From positions 1 through 35,652 of the forward strand of contig NZ_CAJUHF010000038.1 of assembly GCF_910585845.1 (NCBI RefSeq): DNA of 35,652 nucleotides, read 5' to 3'. The translations under genes and the position numbers were made by a program. This DNA is from an uncultured Bacteroides sp. (GTDB lineage Bacteria > Bacteroidota > Bacteroidia > Bacteroidales > Bacteroidaceae). Shown here in pieces: positions 15,970-23,891 of the stretch (positions within the stretch are counted from its first letter, which is position 1; the number at the start of each line of letters is the position of its first letter). The notes under the pieces were generated by a model, which worked only from the letters and a program-made list of their open reading frames with translations, made no database searches and was not told the DNA's origin.

Positions 15970-17475
15970 TTATCCGCAGTGGAAGTATTTCTCAACCAGC
16001 TTCAACATCTCTTCCGGCTTGTCCTGTAACTCGGCACGCAAAGTCCGGTCGTCATACGAGCGCAGTCTGGCAAGGATGCCATCTATCATTGCCGGACTGA
16101 ACACACGATACTTCTCGAAAATCTCGCGCTGCTTCTCCAGACAATCTGCCGAGGCGGCGCAACTGTCGGGCAACTGCGCCAGTTGATTCAGTTTGTCTTC
16201 ATTCTCTTTCTTATGAATATTCACATTCACATACGTCTTCTCTGCCACGTCCAGTGCATCGTCCATCTCGAAGCCATGACGGCACGCCACAGCCAGTCCG
16301 GCTATCAACTGATACAAATCTGCCGACCCGTCCGGTGAGCGCATTTCTACTGTCTGCTTCTGTGTCGTGTCGTAATGGCTCGGAGCCTCCAGCGGATTGG
16401 CAAGCATGCACATGTCCGCCTTTGCCGACCAACCCAAGGGGACGCGCACCAGTACGGAGCGGTTGCGGTCGCCCCAGCAGATGTTGGTGGGTGCCTCCTG
16501 ATGGGGCACGAGGCGGAAATAGGAAGTAGGATTCGTATTGCCGAAGGCAGTGATGGAAGCGGCCACCTGCATCATGCCCGCGATCGCCTTGCGTGCCGTG
16601 GCAGACAGTACACCGTTCTCCAACATCTGGTTCTGCCCGTCCTTCACGATACGCATGTGGATGTGCAGTCCCGAACCCGCTTTTCCGACAGTGATCTTCG
16701 GTGCGAACGTGATGTCATAGCCATACTGATAGGCCAGGTTGCGAATGATCCACTTGGCTATCATCAGCTGGTCGGCAGCCAAATCGGCGCGCACAGGCAG
16801 GAACTCTATCTCGTTCTGCTCATAAATCTTGTTGCCGAGCGTAAAGTTGCCCACCTCGGAATGGCCGTACTTGATCTGTCCGCCGGCCTGTGCGATGTAC
16901 GACATGCACTCCGTACGGAAATCGTTGAACTTGGCATACGGTGCCGACTCGTGATAGCCGCGCTGGTCGGTGGCGGGAAACAGTCCGGTGTTCTCCGAAA
17001 TGACGTAATACTCCAACTCGCCCATGGCCTGGAACTCCATACCCGTCACGTCGGTAAAGGCGCGGCAAGCCTTGCGCAGGGTATATTCCGGGGAGCTTTC
17101 CAGTGGTTCGCCGTCCTTGTTGAAGTAAGAACAGAGCATAGACAGAGTGGGCAATTCGGAGAAGGGGTCTATGAAGGCTGTCCGGAAACGGGGCAACACA
17201 TACAGGTCGCTGCTGCCTGCCTCGATGAAGGGGAACAGGCTCGACCCGTCCACCCGTTCGCCACACGTAAGGATAGCGTCCAGATAGGCTTCATTGTTAA
17301 TCACGAAGTTCAGCGTTTTCAACCTCCCATCGGCGGCGGGATACATGAAGTTCACCATTCGGATATCGTTCTCCTTGATGTAGGAGATAATGTCGGCTTT
17401 CGTAAACTCGGAAGCGGGTTTCTGAAGGGCAGCCACCAGTAAATTGGGGCTCATTGACAATTCTTGGTTCATCAT
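15970..17475 (-). CDS. glnA: Glutamine synthetase, GlnA type
   Basis: A 501-residue glutamine synthetase making glutamine from glutamate and ammonia with ATP. A beta-grasp N-terminal domain (VNFMYPAADGRLKTLNFVI) precedes the catalytic domain with metal and substrate motifs ELEYYV, HSEVGNFTLG, GSGLHIHMRI and PTNICWGDRNRSVLVRVP. It is far shorter than the GlnN (type III) enzymes of about 730 residues that Bacteroides also carry. The start is MMNQ at 17475; the second Met is equally possible. It has its own promoter and terminator, so it is monocistronic. Confidence 0.92.
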   Translation of the reverse strand: MMNQELSMSPNLLVAALQKPASEFTKADIISYIKENDIRMVNFMYPAADGRLKTLNFVINNEAYLDAILTCGERVDGSSLFPFIEAGSSDLYVLPRFRTAFIDPFSELPTLSMLCSYFNKDGEPLESSPEYTLRKACRAFTDVTGMEFQAMGELEYYVISENTGLFPATDQRGYHESAPYAKFNDFRTECMSYIAQAGGQIKYGHSEVGNFTLGNKIYEQNEIEFLPVRADLAADQLMIAKWIIRNLAYQYGYDITFAPKITVGKAGSGLHIHMRIVKDGQNQMLENGVLSATARKAIAGMMQVAASITAFGNTNPTSYFRLVPHQEAPTNICWGDRNRSVLVRVPLGWSAKADMCMLANPLEAPSHYDTTQKQTVEMRSPDGSADLYQLIAGLAVACRHGFEMDDALDVAEKTYVNVNIHKKENEDKLNQLAQLPDSCAASADCLEKQREIFEKYRVFSPAMIDGILARLRSYDDRTLRAELQDKPEEMLKLVEKYFHCG

Positions 17476-17788
17476 ATGTCGGTTGATTGTTTAAGTTTAT
17501 TATATGATTAACAAAACACGGGCATGGGAGCGCATCGAAAACCGACACCAGTCTGTGAGACGAGTATCGGAACGCCCCGCTACGCACAAAGATAGTAAAA
17601 GTTCTTTAGAAACAAGAAATTCAGGCTTGTTTTTAAGGATAAATCACGCGGGCGGAGGTGTTCCGCTTTCAATATGACAGCTTCTTTCCCGCACATCAGG
17701 CTGATGTAATCGGAATGTAATACGCATGAAACAGAAATATAACATCGGTCTCCGATCTTTGCCGCCGTAAACCAACCGGATAGAAACA
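17476..17788. other. Divergent intergenic region between glnA and porin
   Basis: This 313-base gap contains the glnA promoter (17587-17616, minus) with a leader of about 105 bases, and a weaker plus-strand -7 candidate GATCTTTG (17754-17761) 28 bases before the porin start. I saw no ORF of merit or strong hairpin. Confidence 0.5.
17587..17616 (-). promoter_or_regulatory. Promoter of glnA
   Basis: The minus strand reads TATCTTTG at 17594-17587, a full match to TAnnTTTG, with CTTG (17616-17613) as a -33 box 18 bases upstream. The leader to the glnA start is about 105 bases. Confidence 0.6.
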
Positions 17789-18850
17789 ATGGTCATGAAG
17801 AAAAGCTTATTCCCCCTGTTCATTTTCCTGCTGCCACTGGCTGCCGGCGCCCAAACTCCGTATCACGACGAAGACGGAAAGCGGATCGACAAGAAAGAGT
17901 TGCAGGTGAAGGATTATCTGCCGGAGATACACGGCACCCTACGCGGCAAGTTCGAGTATCAGACGAAAATGAAGGCAAGCCGCTTCGAAGTGCGAAACGC
18001 ACGCATCAGCCTCACAGGCAACGTCTTGCCCATCGTGGCATACAAAGCCGAAATCGACCTTTCGGACGAAGGGCAAATCAGGATGCTGGACGCCTACGCC
18101 CGCCTCTTCCCCGCGAAAGGCGTGACAGTGACCGCCGGACAAATGCGCGTGCCCTTCGGCATCGACGCACACCGCTCGCCCCATCAGCAGCACTTCGCCA
18201 ACCGCTCGTCCATAGCCAAGCAAGTGGGAAACATACGCGACGTAGGTGTCACCTTAGGTTACGCCTTCGGCAACGAAACGCCCGTCACCCTGGAGGCGGG
18301 ACTGTACAACGGTTCGGGACTGACCCACCAGAAGGTATGGCACAAGGAGGTGAACTATTCCGCCAAAGCGCAACTCCTGTTTGCACGGAAACTGAACCTG
18401 ACCTTAAGCCTACAGAGCTTCCAGCCGCAGGACGTGCGGATAAACGCCTACGACATCGGCGCCTTCTACCGCTCCGGCCGCGTGCACATCGAAGGGGAGT
18501 ATCTGTATAAGACCTATGCCGATCGTGCCTACGACGACGTGCATGCCCTGAACAGCTTCGTGGGCTACGACCTCCCCTTGCGGAGAGTGTTCCGGAAGAT
18601 CTCTTTCCTCGCACGCTACGACATGATGACCAGCCAAAGCGACGGAAAAACCACCGACGAAGCGACCGGCACCCTGTCCACCACCGACTACAAACGGCAT
18701 CGCCTGACCGGCGGCATCACCCTCAGCCTCGGCAAAGCATCCGTCACCGACCTCCGGCTGAATTTCGAGAAGTATTTCTACGCCCGTAACAGCCAATCCA
18801 AGGAATCGGAACAGGACAAGATCGTGCTGGAGTTGATGGTACGCTTCTGA
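17789..18850 (+). CDS. OprO/OprP-type phosphate-selective porin
   Basis: A 353-residue outer membrane beta-barrel of the porin O/P family. The signal peptide covers about residues 1-21 (ending Ala-Gly-Ala before Gln). Alternating-strand segments such as RFEVRNARISLTGNV, VTVTAGQMRVPFG and NIRDVGVTLGYAFG are typical of this family, and the chain ends with a C-terminal Phe. Both ATG 17789 and ATG 17795 (MKKSLF) are plausible; the second gives a more usual signal peptide. It is monocistronic, convergent with the xylanase gene. Specificity for phosphate is a family label, not shown here. Confidence 0.88.
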   Translation: MVMKKSLFPLFIFLLPLAAGAQTPYHDEDGKRIDKKELQVKDYLPEIHGTLRGKFEYQTKMKASRFEVRNARISLTGNVLPIVAYKAEIDLSDEGQIRMLDAYARLFPAKGVTVTAGQMRVPFGIDAHRSPHQQHFANRSSIAKQVGNIRDVGVTLGYAFGNETPVTLEAGLYNGSGLTHQKVWHKEVNYSAKAQLLFARKLNLTLSLQSFQPQDVRINAYDIGAFYRSGRVHIEGEYLYKTYADRAYDDVHALNSFVGYDLPLRRVFRKISFLARYDMMTSQSDGKTTDEATGTLSTTDYKRHRLTGGITLSLGKASVTDLRLNFEKYFYARNSQSKESEQDKIVLELMVRF

Positions 18851-18892
18851 ACGGAACGCCCTGTGCCGCCCCTGCCGGGCAGCGTTCACCAC

Positions 18893-18972
18893 AGACGATG
18901 CGGATTGGCACGGATTATTCCCTTAATCTTTTAATAATCAAGCAGAATAATCCGTACTAATCCGCATCGTCT
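18893..18972. terminator. Long palindrome between convergent genes
   Basis: AGACGATGCGGATT (18893-18906) pairs with AATCCGCATCGTCT (18959-18972), and CGGATTATT (18911-18919) with AATAATCCG (18946-18954). The 80-base dyad lies midway between the porin and xylanase stops, so it could end transcription from both sides. The words CGGATT/AATCCG recur just after it (18998-19003), as in dispersed Bacteroides intergenic repeats. Confidence 0.6.
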
Positions 18973-19019
18973 ATACTAATCTGTGGCAACCCGCGTAATC
19001 CGTGGTAGCACCGCGGCTC

Positions 19020-21170
19020 CTACTTGAAGAGCAGTTGCGCCATGTGATACAGGCTCCTGCGCCACGTGAGGAACTCGTGCGCCGTGTCGGGCGATACGTA
19101 GGAGGTCGCGTTGAATCCCGCCGCCTTCAGTTCTTCTACGGCTTTGGTGACGCCGGCCGGGTTCTCCTTGCTTCCGCAACTGATGAAGATGGATGCCACC
19201 TGATTCTTCTCCTTGATGTCCGACGGGGCATACGTGCCGCCGCTCAGCAGACCGTAGTAGTTGAACACCTCCGGACGGCGCAGGGTGATGAGCTTCGTCT
19301 CGAAACCGCCCATCGAAAGGCCGGCCATCGCACGGTGCTTCTTATTGGGCAGGGTGCGGAAATGAGTGTCGATGTAAGGGATCAGCTCGTCTACGAGGAC
19401 GGTCTCGAACTCCTTGGCGGTGAAGGTGTTGATGCCGCCGAACTTCACGTCGTTCGTCATGCCGTAGGTCATCACGATGATGAACGGTGCGATCTTGCCC
19501 TCGGCAATCAGGTTGTCCATGATGAGGTTGGCGCGGCCTTGCACGGACCAGGCGGTCTCATCCTCGCCCCAGCCGTGTTGCAGGTAGAGGACGGGATATT
19601 TCTTCTTGTCCTTGCCGTAGGTGGGAGGCGTGTAGACGAAAGCGCGGCGGTGCGTATCGGTGCTCTTGGAGTAGAACCACACTTGCTGCACGTTTCCGTG
19701 GGGCACTTGCTTCATGGCGTAGAAGTCGCTGTCGTGTGCAGGGATCTCGATGCCACTCTCCCAACGGCAGGAGCCGTAATAGTTCTTCGCGCCGGGGTCG
19801 TTGAAGAGGCCTCCGTCAATGTTCAGGTGATAGTAGTGGAAGCCTTCGTCCATGGGGCCTTCCGTGGTGCCCGTCCATACGCCTTCCTTGTCCTTGCGGA
19901 GGACTGTGCCTCCACGGCCACCCAGTCCGAGGCTGACGATGACCGACTTGGCGTCGGGAGCCACCACGCGGAAGCGAGCGTAGCCTTGCGAGTTGACCAT
20001 CGGATACTGTTGTCCCGGCTGGTTGAGGGCGGAGGGGAGGAAGTCTTCTTTCACGACGGCGTTGTCCAGTGCCGGATCGAAGTCCTTGATGAGGTTGTAG
20101 ACGCGCTTGGGCTTGTAGTTCTCGTCGTAGGGCAGCGGGTAGTTGCGGGCTCCGAGCCATGAGTCGCGGTCGGAGAGGTTCCAGAAGGTGACGTTGTCTA
20201 TCACCTCCTTGTGCTTGCGGAGCACGCGGAAGAGGCGTGTGTACTGGTCTTCCTGTAACGCCTTCACCACCTGACTGATATCGGCGCCGCCGCGGCTGAA
20301 GTTGAGCTGTCCGCCCATCTCCTCGTTGGCGCGTATGTCCAGTTCGGTGATGTGGATGTGCTTCACGAGGGTGGAGTACTTGGTGATGGCGGCGTCCACA
20401 TCCTCCATGCTGGGGCCGTAGATGTTGTAGTGTCCCTGCATGCCGATTCCGTCGATGGGTATGCCTTCTTCTTTCATGGCTTTCACCATGTTGTAGATGC
20501 GGTCGCGCTTGGCGGGGTCGGCGGCGTTGTAGTCGTTGTAGAACAGGAGCACGTCGGGGTCTGCCTCGCGGGCGTAGATGAAGGCTTTCTTGATGAACTC
20601 GTCACCGGCTATCTGGTAGAGGGGCGAGTTGCGGTAGGGGCTGGGCTTCTGTCCGGCGATGCGCGGTCCGCCCTGCCAGCCTCCGTCGGAGATGGCCTCG
20701 TTCACCACGTCCCAAGCGTAGATGACGTCCTTGTAGCGCTGCACGATGGCGGTGATGTGCTGCTTCATGTTCTTGAAAAGGGTCTCTTTGGAGACCAGTT
20801 CGCCCTTGGCGTCACGGTACATCCATTCGCCTATCTGCGCATGCCACATCAGGCAGTGTCCGCGTAGCTTGATGCCGTTGGCGCGGCAGAAGTCGGCGAT
20901 TTTGTCGGCATTCTCCCAGCTGAACTTTCCGCTCTCCGGTTCGGTGAGTTGGGGCTTCATGTCGTTCTCGGCGGTGATGCTGTTGAAGTCCTTCTTGATG
21001 AGGGCAATCTGGTCGGGTTCCGAGATGTTGCGCATGTTCACGGCCACGCCAATGGAGAAGTAATCCTTGTAGGCGTCTTTCAGGCCCGTTTCGCTTTGCT
21101 GCGCCAAGGCGTGACCGGCGTTCGCGGCCAGTGCCAAGGCAAGCAGGGAAGATTTGAATAAGTGTTTCAT
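19020..21170 (-). CDS. Secreted GH10 endo-1,4-beta-xylanase fused to CE1 feruloyl esterase
   Basis: A 716-residue secreted two-enzyme protein for feruloylated arabinoxylan. Signal peptide at about 1-23. The GH10 barrel (about 28-370) has acid/base E158 (WDVVNEA) and nucleophile E276 (HITELDI). An immunoglobulin-like E-set domain (about 380-480) leads to a CE1 esterase (about 490-716) with S619 in GLSMGG and H698 in DTAHEF. Prevotella Xyn10D-Fae1A has the same plan. The start is set at 21170 because the upstream Met at 21215 adds a charged stretch ahead of the signal peptide. No susC/susD pair is adjacent, so it is not in a visible utilisation locus. Confidence 0.93.
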   Translation of the reverse strand: MKHLFKSSLLALALAANAGHALAQQSETGLKDAYKDYFSIGVAVNMRNISEPDQIALIKKDFNSITAENDMKPQLTEPESGKFSWENADKIADFCRANGIKLRGHCLMWHAQIGEWMYRDAKGELVSKETLFKNMKQHITAIVQRYKDVIYAWDVVNEAISDGGWQGGPRIAGQKPSPYRNSPLYQIAGDEFIKKAFIYAREADPDVLLFYNDYNAADPAKRDRIYNMVKAMKEEGIPIDGIGMQGHYNIYGPSMEDVDAAITKYSTLVKHIHITELDIRANEEMGGQLNFSRGGADISQVVKALQEDQYTRLFRVLRKHKEVIDNVTFWNLSDRDSWLGARNYPLPYDENYKPKRVYNLIKDFDPALDNAVVKEDFLPSALNQPGQQYPMVNSQGYARFRVVAPDAKSVIVSLGLGGRGGTVLRKDKEGVWTGTTEGPMDEGFHYYHLNIDGGLFNDPGAKNYYGSCRWESGIEIPAHDSDFYAMKQVPHGNVQQVWFYSKSTDTHRRAFVYTPPTYGKDKKKYPVLYLQHGWGEDETAWSVQGRANLIMDNLIAEGKIAPFIIVMTYGMTNDVKFGGINTFTAKEFETVLVDELIPYIDTHFRTLPNKKHRAMAGLSMGGFETKLITLRRPEVFNYYGLLSGGTYAPSDIKEKNQVASIFISCGSKENPAGVTKAVEELKAAGFNATSYVSPDTAHEFLTWRRSLYHMAQLLFK

Positions 21171-21202
21171 TGGATAATTATTAAAAAGGTTTCTATTGTC
21201 CG

Positions 21203-21251
21203 CCCGCCTACGCATGCAAGCAGGAGGTTTCTCTGCTTGTCTGCAGGCGGG
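21203..21251 (-). promoter_or_regulatory. Hairpin in the xylanase leader
   Basis: CCCGCCT (21203-21209) pairs with AGGCGGG (21245-21251), and CAAGCAG (21217-21223) with CTGCTTG (21233-21239). It lies 33 bases upstream of the xylanase ATG and could be in its 5' leader. Confidence 0.4.
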
Positions 21252-21270
21252 GGCAGGCGGGGTTTCATCT

Positions 21271-21314
21271 TGTTATTTCCTGCATCGGGAACTGTTATTT
21301 CCTGCGTCGGAAAC
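21271..21314. repeat. Two 22-bp direct repeats upstream of the xylanase
   Basis: Units 21271-21292 and 21293-21314 are in tandem and agree at 20 of 22 bases; the shared core is TGTTATTTCCTGC. They lie 101-144 bases ahead of the xylanase ATG, a place and spacing that suit an activator binding on one DNA face. Confidence 0.7.
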
Positions 21315-21356
21315 ATTTGCAAATAAACCACTTTTTTATAGGACGCTGTTCCTCTC

Positions 21357-21386
21357 ATGTTACACATATCTTTCGCCATATAACAT
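21357..21386. promoter_or_regulatory. 30-bp imperfect dyad, copy 1
   Basis: It begins ATGTTACA and ends ATAACAT, with a conserved CTTT centre. It is closely related to 21419-21448. Possible regulator site upstream of the xylanase. Confidence 0.45.
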
Positions 21387-21418
21387 CTTTGTCCCCACGC
21401 CGCATACGACGTTCGACT

Positions 21419-21448
21419 ATGTTACATTTTTCTTTATCCATGCAACAT
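21419..21448. promoter_or_regulatory. 30-bp imperfect dyad, copy 2
   Basis: It begins ATGTTACA and ends GCAACAT; 62 bases from copy 1, start to start, in the same orientation. About two thirds or more of the positions agree between the copies. Confidence 0.45.
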
Positions 21449-21625
21449 CAGGGCCTGGAACATGCCTGAGACGGTAGCTGTGACGGGGAAAAAGCCGTGG
21501 AAGGAGAAGGGCAGCGCGCACGCGAAAGGGCGGGAAGAGGGCGGACGAAAAACGACAAAAAAGAGAGGGACAAGCAACGCGGAAAAAGATGACAAACCAA
21601 GCGGAAGAGGTTTCCGCCCGAAAAA

Positions 21626-21845
21626 CGGTTCACGGAAACCAGTTAATTTAAATTAATGTTCCCGCTGTTTTTTTGATGCTTTTCGGCCATTTTTTACCCC
21701 CTCTGACTTCGCTACTGCTCCGTTACTGCTCCGTTCTTTAGCGATTGGCGTTAAAATGGCGCCGTAGTTTTAACGCATTGGCGCGATAGTGTTACGGGAA
21801 GTTAATCGGGTGTTCACTGCCCCCGTTATACTTGCATTGTTGGAT
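21626..21845 (+). repeat. Diverged ~220-bp repeat, copy A
   Basis: Starts CGGTTCACGGAAACC and ends near CCCCCGTTATACTTGCATTG. Read along the plus strand it matches the minus strand of 35598-35381 at many blocks: CGGTTCACGGAAACC, TTAATG, GCTAC..CTCC, CTCCGTT, TGGCGC, GCCCCCGTTATA, CATTnTTGGA. It has no shared ORF, so it looks like a non-autonomous mobile unit or a structured non-coding element. Confidence 0.65.
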
Positions 21846-21900
21846 TCGTATGCATCACCGCCCCCGCATCCCTGCCCCCATCCAATCGCGGAAAAGACGT

Positions 21901-21977
21901 GCAAAGGATCTGCAAAGAACTTGCAAGAGATTGGTAAAAGACTCGCAAAAGATCTGCAAAGAACTCGCAAAAGACTT
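21901..21977. repeat. Seven tandem 11-bp repeats
   Basis: Seven units of exactly 11 bases, consensus GCAAAAGACTT, starting at 21901, 21912, 21923, 21934, 21945, 21956 and 21967. An eighth start (GCA) runs into the promoter -33 region. The A-runs recur about once per helical turn, so the DNA may be bent or bind a protein along one face. Confidence 0.9.
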
Positions 21978-22006
21978 GCATTTCTCACCGAAAAACCGTA
22001 TCTTTG
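21976..22006 (+). promoter_or_regulatory. Promoter of the uncharacterised 286-residue protein
   Basis: TATCTTTG (21999-22006) matches TAnnTTTG. TTGC (21976-21979), 19 bases upstream, is a partial -33 box, and lies at the end of the 11-bp array. The predicted start of transcription is only about 12 bases before the ATG. Confidence 0.6.
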
Positions 22007-22024
22007 GCTTAAAGAAATCAGACT

Positions 22025-22885
22025 ATGGCCAATCCGATCCTCCCGGGCATCCCCGAAGCCGAACAAGCCCTATTGTATCGGAAACTGAACGACTACAATC
22101 AGGGACGATCCTCCTACAAAGAGGCAGGCACCTACTTGGTCGTACTCCCCCGCCCCGACCATCCGCGCTACTCACTATGGGTCTACTCCCCCCTGCCCGG
22201 ACGCCAGTCCATCTTCTACATACAAGACCTTTCCGAAGACATCAACGAAAGCCTGCGAGCCGCAAGCACCCTCTGCTACTACTCGCCCCGCCGCCTGCTA
22301 CTAGTCGAATACAGCGCCAAACACATGCAGAGCAAAGGAGACGACCTCATCCCCGTGGGCAAATACCGCGGCCACTTCCTGCACGAAATCTTCCGCATCG
22401 ACCCCGGATACATCACCTGGGCCGCCTACAAGTTCACCCCCCGCATCCCCAAGCAGGAACGCTTCGTGCACATCGCCCGGATATACCACTCCGTACACAT
22501 CGACATCCTCCGACGCCAAGCCCGGCAGACCCCCTCCACCAGCCGCCACCTCGGCCAGCCGGGCGAAAAACTGGCGAACCTCACCCTCAAAGTGCTCCGC
22601 GTGCGCCTGGAAGACGACCCCTACAAGACCACCGTCAAAGGAAACACCCCCTACTTCTACGTCCGCCAACTGCTCACACTCGAAGACCCTATCGGCAACC
22701 TGGTCACCCTCCGCCTCAACGCCCGCACCGCCAGCCACGAATCCTGCCAACTGCCCGCCACCGAACACGCCTTCCGGCCCGGAGAAACCCTGCACGTAGC
22801 CTCGGCACGCATCGCACACACCTACACCTCGGCAGGCAAACCATACACCCGCCTCAATTACGTCAAACTGCGCAAGGCGGAATAA
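22025..22885 (+). CDS. Uncharacterised protein with exonuclease-X-like motif
   Basis: A 286-residue cytoplasmic, basic protein I cannot name. Residues 110-132 (VGKYRGHFLHEIF, then DPGYITW) match the short C-terminal domain seen after exonuclease X and related nucleases (GKYKG ... DPGYLxW). Residues about 178-284 alternate hydrophobic strands (LANLTLKVLRVRLEDD, TPYFYVRQLLTLED, NLVTLRLNART, TLHVASARIAHTY), suggesting an OB-like nucleic-acid binding fold. No catalytic DEDD motif is visible, so it may bind but not cut. It is alone in its transcription unit, with an unusual 11-bp repeat promoter. Confidence 0.75.
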   Translation: MANPILPGIPEAEQALLYRKLNDYNQGRSSYKEAGTYLVVLPRPDHPRYSLWVYSPLPGRQSIFYIQDLSEDINESLRAASTLCYYSPRRLLLVEYSAKHMQSKGDDLIPVGKYRGHFLHEIFRIDPGYITWAAYKFTPRIPKQERFVHIARIYHSVHIDILRRQARQTPSTSRHLGQPGEKLANLTLKVLRVRLEDDPYKTTVKGNTPYFYVRQLLTLEDPIGNLVTLRLNARTASHESCQLPATEHAFRPGETLHVASARIAHTYTSAGKPYTRLNYVKLRKAE

Positions 22886-22973
22886 GCTGTTTTTTTTGGA
22901 GGGAAAAGAGTTATCGGAAAATATACCCCCTTTCCCCTGCGGGTTAAATAAGTTTAAAAGATAACCTATTGTC

Positions 22974-23004
22974 TTTTCCGTTCAAAACATTCCTCCTTTC
23001 TTTG
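22974..23004 (+). promoter_or_regulatory. Promoter of the thiE-thiC-thi4 operon
   Basis: TTTCTTTG (22997-23004) matches TAnnTTTG at all but one fixed base. TTTT (22974-22977) stands 19 bases upstream as a -33 box. The start would be near 23011, directly at the riboswitch. Confidence 0.5.
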
Positions 23005-23013
23005 CCGAACAGA

Positions 23014-23088
23014 AAAGGGGGTGCTATAAAAGATAGCTGAGATTATACCCAATGAACCTGATGCGGTTAGTACCGCCGAAGGGAGTTT
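23014..23088 (+). promoter_or_regulatory. TPP riboswitch (THI element)
   Basis: The conserved blocks are all present in order: GGGGGTGC (23017-23024), CTGAGA (23037-23042), ACCC (23047-23050), GAACCTGAT (23054-23062), GGTTAGTACCG (23065-23075) and AAGGGA (23079-23084). It lies 78 bases before the thiE ATG with no clear terminator hairpin, so control may be at translation or by Rho. Confidence 0.96.
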
Positions 23089-23165
23089 TCTTTCTATATT
23101 CTTCTACTGCTCGTTTATACTACTGTCCCTTTCTGCAAGTAGAACCTCTAAAATTCAGACATCAA

Positions 23166-23786
23166 ATGTTTGACGTACAATTCATCACGCATTTCACGCC
23201 CACCATCACCTACGTGGATTCCGCACGCATCGCCCTCGAAGGCGGATGCCGCTGGATACAACTCCGCATGAAAGACGCCTCCGAAGCCGAACTCAGAGCC
23301 ACCGCCATCGACGTACAAGCCCTCTGCCACCAATACAGTGCCACCTTCATCATCGACGACCACGTAGACCTGGCGAAACAACTGCATGCAGACGGCGTCC
23401 ACCTCGGAAAGCAAGACATGCCGATAAAAGAAGCCCGCCAACGACTGGGCATGAACTTCATCATCGGCGGAACCGCCAATACCTTCGACGACCTCAAGCA
23501 GCATGCCGCCAACGGCGCCGACTACATCGGCTGCGGCCCCTTCCGCTTCACCACCACCAAGCAGAAACTCGCCCCCATCCTCGGACTGGACGGCTACCGC
23601 TCCATCCTGACACAGATGAAGGAAGAAGGCCTCACCCTCCCCGTCGTCGGCATCGGCGGCATCACGCTCCACGACATCCCGGCACTGAAAGCCATCGGCC
23701 TCAGCGGCATCGCCTTGAGCAGCGGCATACTGAAAGCCGAAGCCCCCGTGCGTGAGATGAAAGAAATCATCCGACTGGCCCAATAA
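23166..23786 (+). CDS. thiE: Thiamin phosphate synthase
   Basis: A 206-residue TIM-barrel enzyme joining HMP-PP to the thiazole phosphate. Active-site motifs are intact: QLRMKD (32-37), IDDHVDLA (63-70), DGVHLGKQD, GCGPFRFTTTK and IGGI. The ATG at 23166 is chosen because an in-frame ATG at 23052 lies inside the TPP riboswitch. It is the first gene under the riboswitch, followed by thiC across a 105-base spacer that holds a 22-bp repeat array. Confidence 0.94.
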   Translation: MFDVQFITHFTPTITYVDSARIALEGGCRWIQLRMKDASEAELRATAIDVQALCHQYSATFIIDDHVDLAKQLHADGVHLGKQDMPIKEARQRLGMNFIIGGTANTFDDLKQHAANGADYIGCGPFRFTTTKQKLAPILGLDGYRSILTQMKEEGLTLPVVGIGGITLHDIPALKAIGLSGIALSSGILKAEAPVREMKEIIRLAQ

Positions 23787-23791
23787 CGTCG

Positions 23792-23879
23792 TACGACCGA
23801 CCGTGCAACAGCATACGACCGACTGCGCAACAGCATACGATCAACCGCGCAGCAGCATACGACCGACCAAACAGAAACC
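23792..23879. repeat. Four tandem 22-bp repeats between thiE and thiC
   Basis: Units start at 23792, 23814, 23836 and 23858. The common form begins ATACGACCGAC and ends GCAACAGC; the last unit is the most diverged. They fill almost all of the spacer inside a riboswitch-controlled operon, so they are transcribed. Confidence 0.88.
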
Positions 23880-23891
23880 AATTATTAAGCA

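Larger units (their letters stand above)
21171..22024. other. 854-base intergenic region dense in repeats
   Basis: Between two divergent genes. It contains, in order, a leader hairpin (21203-21251), two 22-bp direct repeats (21271-21314), two related 30-bp dyads (21357-21386, 21419-21448), a purine-rich stretch with a doubtful basic ORF (21462-21656), a long repeat also found at the right end (21626-21845), seven 11-bp repeats (21901-21977) and a promoter (21976-22006). I could not identify a convincing promoter for the xylanase. Confidence 0.65.

Noticed and set aside
16375..17442. Plus-strand frame of over 350 codons opposite glnA
   Set aside because: Antisense of glutamine synthetase; length reflects the GC bias of the coding strand.
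21462..21656. 64-codon Lys/Gly-rich plus-strand frame
   Set aside because: Purine-rich low-complexity DNA gives this composition by chance; its end lies in repeat copy A and no promoter is seen.
23052..23165. Earlier in-frame ATG for thiE
   Set aside because: It falls inside the conserved core of the TPP riboswitch.
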